Under the pieces are notes generated by a model, which saw nothing but the letters and a program-made list of their open reading frames with translations, did no database searches and had not been told where the DNA came from. From Druceiella hillmani (lineage: Eukaryota; Arthropoda; Insecta; Lepidoptera; Hepialidae), in the NCBI GenBank assembly GCA_039881145.1, contig JAYKKI010000090.1:7351501-7415500 (forward strand): a stretch of DNA of 64,000 bases, written 5' to 3'. Both the position numbers and the translations under genes were made by a program. Position 1 is the stretch's first letter; every line of letters starts with the position of its first letter. This document shows positions 15,101 through 26,905 of this stretch, in pieces.

Positions 15101-16469
15101 TAATAAGAAATTGGTTTTTAGATTTTTTTCTTTATACCAATATGATGTGAAATATTTACATACACAAAATATATATTATTTAATTAAAAATGTATTATTA
15201 ATTATTTATTTGTAAAGTTACAATGTTTTATAGACACTTGAAATTTCTGCTGTATGTTTACTGAAGCTTAACTGGTATTTTGATTACGCAAAAAAAACAT
15301 TGAATCACGTACGTACTTACAGTTCAATATGCAAGTCACTAAAATAATTAATTTCTTTCGAAAATCCATAGTAGACGTCTGTTAAATACACGGGCGTCGT
15401 TCAATCAAACTCACATCAAACATAAATCGCTCACACGCGACTAACGCTGACTAAACAGGAATTTTACGATTACTATATGTATAGCGTCGCTTGTTTTTAT
15501 TATTGTCAAAATGCTTGTGCAAAAAATAACCACATTGGCTGCTACGTTCGTGGCGGAAGAGGCGTTTGGACGCAAATGCTTAACGAGCGTCCTTCGTTTT
15601 CATTTTCACAATTTCGCAATAAGAATTTTATATATTTAAATAAAATATAGCCATTGGGCAGTATTGGATTCAACTGTATTTGTAAGAACACTTGGGTTCG
15701 GTATCTTCCAAGTCTTGTTAATAATTGTTATTTTAATAAATGTTTTGTAACCTGCTTAACTTTTGTAATACTAGCTTTTGGCCCCTGCTTTGCCTGAGTA
15801 GTATCACTTTTTGTCTGAGTAGTCTCTTCACCTGAAGCACTTGTCCAAACGCTTCATCCGCCAGAATTCTCCACGCGGTCATAATATTAGAAAAGATAAA
15901 TGATGACTTTGTAACTGCTAAACTATAAATGAGAAGAATATAGAGTCAAAGAAACCATTCTTGCTAAATGCATTTAATTGCCAATAGTAAAATTTATTTA
16001 CACGACGATCCTTAACTTTCCACAATAGACATCACCAATATAATCTTTACCAATGATTCGATAATATTTTGTTTATCATTAAAACACTTATTGTGTGTTA
16101 TGTAATATATTGATGACAAATGTATGTCGTCGCGCACATTTCCTGTAGCTTTGGTACCTCGACAAGTTTTTCGTGTGGTGGAATAATATTTTTAGTGTTT
16201 AAGTCCACTACAAAGCTCTTGTAAATTATAGCGTAAGTGTATATACCTATATACAATAACCACCCCAGCGGCCTGTTTTAATTTTAAATATAAACCAACT
16301 GTATGGAAAATATCAGTCAAATTTGTTGGACCTTGTAAATGCAAGCAATTTGGTCTTATTCGATCTTTATTTAGTTAAATAAATACGATTAAATAAGTAG
16401 ATCGTTTCACTTTTACCATATTAGTAGGTCTGTAATTTACGACAATTTACAAAAATATGTATTACATCG
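15101..16469. other. Spacer between copies C1 and C2
   Basis: AT-rich apart from the foldback-like block at 15,510-15,890, described separately. No gene recognised. The exact duplication junctions are not resolved and part of this spacer may belong to C1. Confidence 0.4.
15551..15863. mobile_element. Foldback or MITE-like element with GC-rich inverted arms
   Basis: The arms at 15,551-15,582 and 15,831-15,863 are inverted copies. The reverse complement of the right arm shares TGGCGGA, GCGTTTGGAC and a TGCTT block with the left arm. About 250 bp lie between them. Each arm reads the same way in frame: (V/L)A(E/D)EAFG inside a 42-codon ATG frame on + (from about 15,511) and a 49-codon ATG frame on - (from about 15,884). 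The interior has a 21-bp imperfect direct repeat at about 15,790-15,830. No target-site duplication was identified. It could be a MITE, or two inverted copies of a small exon. Confidence 0.4.
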
Positions 16470-19400
16470 TCATCACTTACAAAAATGCTGCTTCATTACA
16501 ATGTACAACTCCCCTTTTATTTCATAATTTATTCTTATTTTTGTTCAGTATATTATTTGAAAATTTCTTATTTTTCTTACTTACTTATACTGTAAGTGAA
16601 TCTATAAATTGTTAATTATATCGAAATTGTTTATAATAATAAAATGAAAAATATATCATATAGAACACGCACTATGACAATTTCTGTATTTGTAATTTAT
16701 TAATACAATTTGAGCAAAGTAAATATCTATTTAAATTTAAATTATTTAAAATTATTTTGATTAATTTGCGTTAATAAAGGTCTTCATGCTACTTCTTCCA
16801 TATCCTAACTCTACCTCTTCCCACAAATTTTTCACTGGTCAAACAGCAAAACTTTTGAAAAAAATAGATTCTTACACCAGGAAAATATCCTCGATAATGT
16901 TCTTAGTTCTTTCTAGCGCTCTTGTTCTTTGTTTCTTCTAACTTAACTGATGTGAAATTTTTATTAATTTTTTTACCTTGTTTAGTTTACTCTTTTTGTC
17001 ATTTATTAACATTACGTGCTTCTTCCCTAAAATTCCCTACCTCAAAAGGAAAATGGAACTCTCACAAAATCACTATCGTGTCTGTCAATTGGTTTTTTGA
17101 AGCCGTTTTTCTCGCAACCATTCGAAAATCAGATATCTTCAGAGATATACGGAGATATTTACAAAAAAATAAGTAAGCTCTCTATTTCCAAGAATATTGA
17201 ACCAAAAATTATGAAAAACAGAGTTTTTAGAAGCCTACATAAAGGTAATAAGATTCTAGATTTAATCACTTTTGAAGTATGCAACACGGTTTACGCCTGT
17301 GAATATATGGTAGGTGTATTTCCTACGTTGTGAATATATGTATATAGTTTAACAGAAATACTATGCGTACATAAGTGTACGAAATCGTTTTGTACTACTT
17401 AATATGTTTACTTCATATATGTGTATAACCTTATGTTTTATGTCACAATATCTCTTATCGAGTATCAAACAACTAATTTTTAAAAACTTGTTATGGTTGA
17501 ATGGAAGAGATTGTTCCTGTATCAATATGTCCCCCATATGCACTACACTACACATTATAATTGTCTGGTAATTAAATAAACGTGCTGTTGGCATCAATTT
17601 TTTGCGATATTACCTATTAAAAAACTTTTTGCAAAACATTTTGAAGATTCGTATCTGGCGAAGAATGTTTCGTATCAAATATAAAACTCAATATTTTTTT
17701 TGCATTTTAAAAGTGGTCTTCAGTGATATCGGTTATATTTCGGAGGAATAAAAAAACAAAAAAATGTTTTTTCTGAGTTTACATAACATAACTACACCTT
17801 AATGTACAATTTCTTCACAATTGGTTTCAACTGAAAGAATTATGATTTCTTAAGAAACCACACATTTAACTTGTCTCTTTTGTCCAGTTATTTAAACTTT
17901 GGATTAAATTAGCCTTAGTCTGTATACACAATCAATGCATGTGTACTTTAAAATTATTTTTCTGTCTTAACTTCTCTGTTTTGTTCTTTTCATTCTTTTC
18001 AAAGACCTCTAATTTTGAAATTAATTGTCTAATTTTGAAATTTTATGTTTCGTAAAATGTAATTTTTTTGTACAATATTTTTTTACGGTAATTCTATTCC
18101 TTACGTATACAATAAATTACAGTACCTACAATCGATGTAAGTCATATTGATATTATAGTATTTTGATTAACTGCAAGAAATTGCTTGTGCAACAATAAGT
18201 TCATGATATGTATGAATTCAAGGATGAAAATATTCATTTTCTTCTCGTGTAATGCCTTCGTGTCAACTTGTTTTGCGTAGCAAACTTCATTTGATAATAC
18301 CGTTTCATTTATTGAAGATTGATTGCAACCACCGTAAGTAGCGTAAGCAAAAATAAAAACGTGAAAAACTTGGAAAAAAATAAATGGTTGATGTACTCTG
18401 CTGCAAAGACCGATAATGCAATAAAATTGTTTGAATTGAAATGTCAAAAAGACTACCTAATAAATCTAAAAAACATAAAGTAAATTTTGTACGTACGTAA
18501 ACGACCTAAAGACGCCAACTGCTTGTCGAAACAAGCATAAATAAATATATGTAATGGTATATATGTTTTGAAATAGTTAGGGTAAATTAAGCAAAATAAT
18601 TTTAATGAAAGGGAAATTATAGTACCCTGATTTTTTCATATTTTGGAATCCAGTCTGAAAGTTATTTACGACACCAATATTCATTTATTTTTATATGTCT
18701 TGAAACAAACCTGGGAGGGCTCCTTGGAGCATTACGATCGCGGACATGGGGTGAAGTGCCGTGTGACTATAAGAGAAGCTGTGGTTAGAAAACTTACACA
18801 ATAGGTCATAAAAATCGTAGTGCAATAAAACTGTTAGTGACTTAGGTGAACTTGCGCCCTGCGTTTTTCCTTTTGGACCTAACAAATATTTTTATAGCTA
18901 TTAAAAATTCACAACCACAAATTTCCAGGACAACGTGCTGTAAATCCGTATATAGCTATAATTCTGTACGGAAAAAGGAGAAATTATTTGAATTTTTCTA
19001 GTCCGTTTTAAAAACGTGGTATGTTAAAAATATTTTACATAAATAAGTATTACATATTAGTAATTACAATAGGTAACATCACTAACTACAATTAAACGCA
19101 TCAGTACTTGCAACAGACTAAAAAATTATGATGATATTTTTATAATCCCTATCTCTAAAGAAAAAACAGAACTCTTATAAGGTTACCCGCGTATCTGTTT
19201 GTCCACCTGTCATATCCATTTTTTTCAGAAACTATGCGACTTATTTACCTTGTTATACATAAGTTAGCTAGTGCAAGACATATAACATTTTCGCACAAGC
19301 TAATTTTTTTCATTATTTATGTCAAAATTAAAAAAGTTTTAAATAACATGAACATTTTTAAAAATTTTATGCATAAGATATTTGAAAGGACTTGTTATGA

Positions 19401-20318
19401 AGAATACAAAAATATACAATATTTTATAATTTTAAATTAAATATTTGAAAGTTTTTAAAATAATACGCAAGTACAGAACATAATTTCCCCTTAATTTCTG
19501 AAACTAATCAACCAAAAACTATGAAAAAAACCCGATTGGTAAAATTTTACTTTATGATTATATAACAATTATAGTTTTTTCCAAAATCTTATAATTTATA
19601 AAATATGCACAATGTTTTACACCTGTGAAAGATACAGTAGGCAGTAGAGACACGTCGTGAAAAAATTAATGTTAATTAAAAAGAAATAATAGAAACACTA
19701 ATAATAGAAGTAATAATATATGGGTTGAAATTTAAGGCGTGGTGTAAGCTCTACTCGTGGTTAACAGGTTTTTAGTAAGGCTCGTCGTATTTTACGCAAG
19801 TGGTAGAGACTGGGAGATTTGTTATTGTTAAATTAGAAGCTCATATTACAACCCCCTTGTTTTATAATAATCTTTATCAATTTTTTAAATACTGATTTTA
19901 AGTTAACACAAATTTAGTAGCAGTAAAGTAATCCATTATACTTATATGCTGGCGTGTCGACAAGAAACGTAGATATGAACTGACTTTATGTGTTATCAAT
20001 TTGCCAATAAATTTATCGTGATTGTTTGTGATAGTGAAAAAACAAATTTAAACAGTTTCGATGTTTTTCCGTTGATGGAATGAATTAATATTAAACAATT
20101 GTTTTTTTCAGGTCATTGAAACGTATTTACATATTTTCACATAGCTATTAATAGGAGGGAATCTTTTCAGTGCTTGCTTGAATTTATACATTCAAATTAC
20201 CGCAGCCCTATTAGAAAGACAATACATATCGTGGAGGTTCGTCAATTTAGCTAAAATCTTGATGATTGTATGATTGATACGCATGACTTCCCATTACATT
20301 TTTGATTATTATAAATGT

Positions 20319-20397
20319 TATATATATATATATATATATATATGTGTATGTATATATATATATATATACATATATATGTATATATATATAAATATAC

Positions 20398-20460
<63 letters not shown>
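20319..20460. repeat. (TA)n microsatellite with CA/TG interruptions
   Basis: About 140 bp of TA dinucleotides broken by several TGTG, ACA and AAA interruptions. Confidence 0.97.
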
Positions 20461-20464
<4 letters not shown>

Positions 20465-21320
20465 GCGTATCATTACATTTAACCTTTAACACTACTCGAA
20501 ATACTTACACAATGGAAGAAGAAATTTAATTTATTTTTTAAATTTCATAAATCGTATGGGCATCAACTGAAAAGAAAAGTTAGACGGATTCCAAAACTAT
20601 TCATTAGTGTAAAATGTCCACAAAAATATGATTCCTCCAATCTCCGGAATCGCTAGAGTTCAAATTATGAGATAAAACATTACTTATTTAGAAAACCTAA
20701 ATATGAATATTGAACTCTTCGTAAAATTTTAGTTTGTATACCTAAATATTTCAGGAAAAATCTGGCAACAATTTTATGTCTTTTGGGAAATTCCATTATG
20801 TTTTTACGTTAGTGAAAGATATAGTAGGCATTTACTTAGCAAATAAAATACTAATATTTAATGAAAGTATTTGCATGGAAATACTACGTGATCTCAGATA
20901 TTTTTATGCCTAAGTATTTACAAAATTCTCGTTGTGTGAGTTCTACTCGTACTTAACAAGTTCTGTGTATAATGCAATGTTTTTAATACCTAAAAAAGAA
21001 TATCCACTTAACCACGATTGAGAATAAAAGTAAAATTTAAGCAAGCTACATTTTTTTACACATAGAAGAAACAACTCTATTGCTCACTCCCCATACTACT
21101 GATATGTTGCACTTATTGTTACGTTCTCATTTATCAATACACTAACTTACACTATCGTTAGTATGTGAATTTCAATTTTAAAAGTAAAGTTGTATTTAAA
21201 TTTTCCGAATATCTGTTTGATAATTTTACTCTTCAGAAACACAAGTCGCTTTCCCAGGGTTCGCGGGTTCCGATCCATTCTCAAGTTGTGTGAACTGTGA
21301 AGGAATCGCGTCCCGCCAAC

Positions 21321-21370
21321 CGGTTGTTTATAAGGGGTGGCCATTTAATACCATCCCTTATAAACAACCG
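21321..21370. repeat. 20-bp inverted repeat absent from the paralogue
   Basis: The left arm is 21,321-21,340 and the right arm 21,351-21,370, with a 10-nt spacer. There is one mismatch, which would be a G:U pair in RNA. In C1 (about 11,060-11,115) the left-arm region, spacer and right-hand flank are all recognisable, but unrelated sequence occupies the place of the right arm. The second arm therefore appears to be a new inverted copy of the first. Confidence 0.9.
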
Positions 21371-23986
21371 TTTGCTGTAATGAAATCTCATTTCGACAGT
21401 GAGATCGTAAACTTGCGTTCGCTCCGATTAAAACAAGAATAGTGCCAGAGAAAGAAATGTATTGCCTTTTAGTAAAAGGCAACCTGTTATATAGGTTGAT
21501 TTCGTTATGTGGCGAGGTATTAAGTTATGGATGTTATTTGAATTTAATTTATTAAAGTCAATGGAAAACAAGAAAGGCTAATACTTTAATAAGCAGATAA
21601 TTATAAATGATTGGTTATACGAACGTGCAAAATAATTCCAAGAAAAGGACAAAATTTGTATATTTGTGAGGTAAAACTAATTTTGCTAAAGGGAATATTT
21701 TTAAACAATTTCTAAGTATATGTCTATCTAATGAAGTAAAGAAATCTTTATAAAAATTATAATATTAACTATTTGTTCCTAATTTTAGTTACCATGTCTT
21801 CAGACATATACCAAGAGATATGTAAAAGCAATATCTCCCTCCCTATTTCCAAAATTACTGAACTGAAAGTTATGAAAAAAAATAGAGTTTAGAGGCTATG
21901 CAAAGGTTACAGCACAACTAAAACAATGATTCTAGATGTTATTTTTATGAGACATTTGCGATATTTTACGTGTCTACTCTATTTGATAGTATTAGATATA
22001 ATTAAATATTTAGCTCGAAAAAGTCGTTACTAGTGATGACTTGTGAACTTGCGATAACGATTATCCTAGATCTTTTAACTTTTAAAACATGCGCCACGTT
22101 ATGAAAGCGCCACATATATGAAAAATATTGTAGGCTGTACAGTAAGGCTATGAAAAATTTATATTTAAGAGTAGTTTAACAGGTCGTCTATTTACTCTTA
22201 AATCTTTAAAAGCGCCTTAATTTGTTTGTAAGTCTCGTAGCGTGAGTTCCATTTGTGGTTACGAATTTTTTTTGTTCGGTAAGACTTATTAAATAATATT
22301 TATAAAATTAGTACTAACCTGTTCGGTACAATTATATTTATAATTGGATTCCAATGGATGTCTGGTTGTAAGTTTGTCGTGAATCTCTTTATTTGGCACC
22401 AGGTAATACACCGGCAATTGATATAATACGGTGCAAATAGCGTTATAATCAATATCTAACTGGAATGAGATTTTAAGATACATGTGATAATTTCATATTC
22501 CGTTCAAGTTCTGGGGGCCACAAAAATAGTCAAATTTATTTGTAATGAGTTTATTCGTTGTTTCATATCCGAAGATCGAATAAGACCAAATTGCTTAGTT
22601 TTCCTTTCAAATGGCTCTTTCAGCACTCTGGCTTTTAAACTATGATTTTGTTTTATTCGACCTGTGACAATGAATGTCGATTAAGAGGTATCTTCGCGTG
22701 GGTTGCTTAAATTACTAAAGTGTCATGGAAATCACAATAGGTTTTTCTCATAAATTCTATAACAAAGTACAAGATACCATAAGTGCATAGATGCATAAAT
22801 CAAGATTAAATATTTTACCATTTATTATGCAAAACCTCCTTCATGGTCATGATATTAAATTTGAAAGTAATGTGTCTTAATTTATATAGATAAAATTTCC
22901 CATTAATACTGTAGCTTTATAGAAAGTAGTTTAAAAGATATGACCGTGTTCTTAAGTAAGTGAAATTGTATGTCAGTGTTCGCAGCAGACATGTCAATGC
23001 GTGAAAAAAATTTGTCTGCCGGTGCGAAGCCGGAGCATGTTGGTGCTAGCAGCTACATTTGGTACTAGCAACTGCATGTAGGAAATTTTTACAGATTATA
23101 TAAAATGAAAATCCTAAATTAAAGATAAATTAAAATGTATCTTTATTTTTTTTGCTTATGCCTACAGCATGCGATATATCATTGGAAAGAGTGCTTTAAG
23201 GAGTGTTGAAAAATATTTATCAATACTCTAGTTTCCCCTGCAATTTTAGTTCTTGGTATTCGAGAATATGACAAAAATTTTCTGTGATCTCACTAGTTTA
23301 TAATTAATTCTAAAATAATAATCTATAAAAAAAATCCTATTCAATAACGACATTTCATGTAATCAAGTACAAAAACGTCTGTTTTTCTTTTTTAACTTTG
23401 GCTGTGAAAGACATACTAGTCAATATAGTGAAATTAGGTAATAAAAAAATAAAAGTAACCGGACAATTGCGGATCCTACAGTTCCTTACCTGGTTTGGAC
23501 TTATCAGTTCCTTACCTGTTTTGAACTGAAATTACTTTATTTATCACAAGTCATCACGATAATGAACGACAGTAACAAATTTTTAAGAATACCTAATATA
23601 AATGATAGGCGGACGTACCTATATATTATTAGGAAATTTCAGTCCATAACATCGGGCATCATCGTTATATTATTTCGAACTTTAAACCAGAATTCTAAAA
23701 ACTCTGTTTCTTGATGATTCCAGTTATTATAAAGAAACCCTTACTTTAAATCCTTATAATTAGCCCTTTGAAATGATACATTACAAACGGAAATTTAGAA
23801 AATTTTCGTCGGGTGTTTAATTGACGACATCTCCACCCCCAACTACCAACATTTTCGTAAAATTACTTTTGAGTTTTACCTGTTGACATATTTCCTGCGT
23901 TAGCTGTTTTAAATTAACAGATTAAATCTATGAAATTTTATGAGGATCATTCTAAAGTGATAAAACTGGGTTATATTTATGGATGA

Positions 23987-24283
23987 ATGGAAACCCCGAC
24001 GGACGACGAAATAACAAAATCATGTTTGAAAACAAAACATAAAATAAATTTTAAAAAATTTGATGAAACAAAAAAAGCCAAAAAAAATTTACCTAATTTC
24101 AAACCTGTCGCAACAAACAATCTTAATGTCGGTAATCAAAATATCTTGGTAGAGACGGTGTCTTTTAAATTCTTCCACGCGAATGCGTTTATTGAAAAGG
24201 AAATGTCGTACGTGAGTCGGCGTCGGAAGGAAGCACTTAAAAATGTTTGCGCTATCCGGTTTTTCACTGTCCGGTTACAATAA
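23987..24283 (+). CDS. Uncharacterised 98-codon open frame conserved in pieces in the paralogue
   Basis: The frame reads from ATG at 23,987 to TAA at 24,281-24,283. The product is basic and lysine-rich, starts METPTDDEITKSCLKTKHKI and has FFHANAFIEKE near its middle. It has no signal peptide, membrane segment or motif that I recognise. Its interest is that the paralogue at 14,462 carries the same residue order in broken frames, so the frame was present before the duplication. It may be a remnant of a transposon-encoded protein, an old exon, or a chance frame in slowly changing DNA. Composition is like its surroundings. I would not treat it as an active gene without expression data. Confidence 0.3.
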   Translation: METPTDDEITKSCLKTKHKINFKKFDETKKAKKNLPNFKPVATNNLNVGNQNILVETVSFKFFHANAFIEKEMSYVSRRRKEALKNVCAIRFFTVRLQ

Positions 24284-24560
24284 ACAAGTGTTAACTCAGA
24301 GGGCACCCTCGAGTCGCTTATTCCTAGAGCGCAATAATAAGTTGTAAATATTTACTAAACGCTGTTACTACAGTAAAAAATAAAGAAAAGAAATGAAATA
24401 ACCACGGAATCCAAATATATGCAAATTTCATATTATGAAACCTACATATATTTGTATTCCGCCTTTTTTAATTTGTTTTCGTTAATTTTCCTTCTATTTA
24501 CGATTGCAATACTAACTTTGTTTTTAGCAAAGTTTGTTTAGTAACCTAAAAGGCTGTTTT

Positions 24561-25574
24561 TAGCTGCAACATATTGTTAAAGCGGTAAAGAAATGTTTCT
24601 TACAATAATATTTAAGTTTTATTTCCTAAAAATTAAACATAAAACCTTTATCATTATAAACAAGCAAAGCTAAAAAAATTATCCGAAAACGCAGAACAGA
24701 ACACAAATGAAACAAAAACACAAGAAAAAACGAGTGACTTGTATTTTTTAATACTAATTTTTAAGTTTCAAATGACATTTTTATGTCAATTTTAAAGTTC
24801 TGTTTCAGCATGAATTTGTTTAGATCAACTGTAACGAAATATTGCAAAACACATGTACTTCTATAGGGAATCTTCTTAAGCGACGTTTGGATCATTTTAC
24901 CACGTCCATGTCAATGAGTATGCACTCTGATACTACTAATATATGTATGCATATTCAGTGGTCAACGTTTTGTAACGCTTGAGATAACAAATGCCGAATG
25001 CACTCGAATCATGGCGGAACCGGTCGAGTGTTAACAACATGGCGGTTGAGAACGTCAAAAAGTTTATTCGACCGTTAATCTGTCGTGAATAGGCAGATCG
25101 TTCCAGGTTTGTGTGCCTCTAGATCTGCAATTAGTTCTTTGTACGTTATAATGCAGAAAATATGGGCCAGTGCAATATTATAATTTATTCAAAAGCTTCG
25201 AGTGAAAAGTTATTAAACTGGTTTACTGTAAATTAGTGAAAACAAGGTTTCAATTAAAATTATAAGAATAAAAAGAATTTCTATTGATTATTATGAATTA
25301 TTAATTAACATGAACAGTTAAAAATGTTTATTTCATCCGTGAGCTTATGTGGGTGAAGTTTATATTTTTAACATGTTTTATACTAGTTTGTCTTATAAAT
25401 TCTTTTGAAAAAAAAGCGGGCACTTGTAGGAATAAACCATATCAGAGTTATTTTACTATTATTTGATGCATTTTATATAGGGATATGATGTGAATATTGT
25501 TATTTATTATTGAGATATCGTTTTCACTTATTTCAGTCATTAAAAATGCGAATAAATAAAGTAAACGATATAAA
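24561..25574. other. Non-coding stretch with ATGGCGG motifs
   Basis: No gene recognised. Around 24,990-25,110 the sequence is less AT-rich and holds two ATGGCGG motifs (about 25,012 and 25,040; YY1/Pho-like on the reverse strand), each starting only a very short frame. This could be a fragment of an old promoter or 5-prime untranslated region. Confidence 0.4.
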
Positions 25575-26905
25575 GTCCACAGACGAACGTTTTCATACTG
25601 GTTATTTACATTAAAAATGGCTAAAGTTTATTTTTGAATATTTGTTATTAATTTAACATAAAATTTTGAAACTTAGTAACGGGTATGGCCTCTTTTATCT
25701 AAAATTAATGTACTTATTATGCTAGGCATGCTTTCGACGACGTTTTTTATCATTTTCTGAGGAATACGTTCCCATTCAGCGACGATCACATTTTTAATTG
25801 CCTGAATGTTTTCAGGAGCTGGTTTTACGGCTCTGACGCATCGTTTTAAATTATTCCATATGTGTTCTATCAGATTGAGGTCAGGACTTTTAGCTGTCCA
25901 GTCTAACCGACGAATTCCGGCCTCCTGCATATACGCATCAACGTCTCTAGAGCGGTGGGCGCGAGGGTTTTCGTCCATAAAAATGGACTCGCCTCCAACT
26001 GCCGTTAATGCGGATTGAGCATGAGGAACAAGAACCTCTGTTATGTACATTTATGCGTTAAGTGTGTCATTTTCAATAAAAACTAACTCGGTACGGTCAT
26101 CTGAGTTAATACCAGCCCAAAACATTACGGAGCCTCCACCGTGCGGGGTGATTTCCTCAAAGCACACTTCTACAAAGCGTTATCCACGTCTTCATAAGAC
26201 TCACCGACGTCGATCCTCACCACTAATCGATATAGGAGCTTCATCGGAGAATAAAACACTATTCCAGTCTTGTTAAGTCCATGACCAACAATTTTGAGCG
26301 AATCTCAATCTGGCAACTCGATGCTCACGGAGCAATGAAGGGCCCCGAGCTGGGCTGGCTACGTATATTGACGACCTGAAGCCTTCTTCTGACTGTCCCT
26401 AGGCTTACTCGTGTACCTCTGACGTCCTCGAGGTTCTGTTTGAGATCCACGTACGTAACTTGACGATTTCGTAGATCTTGACTGACTATGAAGCGGTCGT
26501 CTCGTGGCTCAGTGCACTGTTTTCTTCCAGAACCGGGCCTTCTACTGACGGAGCCCGTTTCTTGGTATCGTTGCTAGGTCCTTTGGATGGTGGAACGGCT
26601 CACATTATATTGCTGAGACACATAACATTGGCTACAGCCTTCTTCAAGCAGCGCAATAATTTTACTAACTCTTATCGTTTTTTCAACCATACTAAGAACA
26701 GCAAACAGAACTGAACTAATGCAGCAAACAGCAGAAATTTAATTAAAATTTATTCGTTAAAATAAAAAACGAAACAAATGAAAACGAACTAAATAAGAAT
26801 TAGATTTCATTTACCGCCAAAAATTACGTTTTTGTCAGTGAAAAAGAATTTTCATTCAAAAAGAATAAATTTCAAATTCAGAACGTTCGTTTTTATGTGC
26901 CAGAA
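25575..26905 (-). mobile_element. Tc1-family DNA transposon, near full length, dead
   Basis: The extent is estimated from the transposase relic plus a candidate terminal inverted motif. ACGAACGTT lies at about 25,583 and its inverse (AACGTTCGT) at about 26,882, each in AT-rich sequence outside the coding region. The resulting ~1.3 kb matches the usual length of Tc1 elements. The flanking TA target duplication was not identified with confidence, so the ends may be off by tens of bases. Confidence 0.6.
25676..26690 (-). pseudogene. Tc1-like transposase pseudogene, full length
   Basis: Translation from ATG at 26,690 down to 25,676 spans 1,015 bp, the length expected for a ~340-residue Tc1 transposase (cut-and-paste DDE recombinase). 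In order it shows a helix-turn-helix (SKIIALLEEG, YNVSRSTIQR), RRPGSGRKQ, a second DNA-binding helix (LGTVRRRL), VLFSDEAPISISG with the first catalytic Asp, GGGSVMFWAGIN, FMDENPRAHRSRDV, and DWTAKSPDLNLIEHIWNNLK with the catalytic Glu. The family pattern at the second position is DDN; here it is DEN, so the second catalytic Asp appears to be Glu, 34 residues before the final Glu. One frameshift near 26,345 and about six stops, two consistent with CGA-to-TGA decay, also disable it. The last 125 codons are still open. Confidence 0.93.

Larger units (their letters stand above)
16470..24560 (+). repeat. Segmental duplication, copy C2
   Basis: Collinear partner of 5,680-15,100, with the same anchors and direct orientation. 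It contains module copies at about 17,375, 19,740, 20,933 and 22,234, the hairpin at 21,321, a TA microsatellite, and the only unbroken version of the shared 98-codon frame. It lacks the C1 mariner relic. Outside these the sequence is AT-rich with no gene recognised. Confidence 0.8.

Noticed and set aside
21250..21285. GGGTTCGCGGGTTCCGATCC as a tRNA T-arm or SINE B-box
   Set aside because: The B-box register is wrong, no A-box or cloverleaf can be formed, and the C1 paralogue does not keep it.
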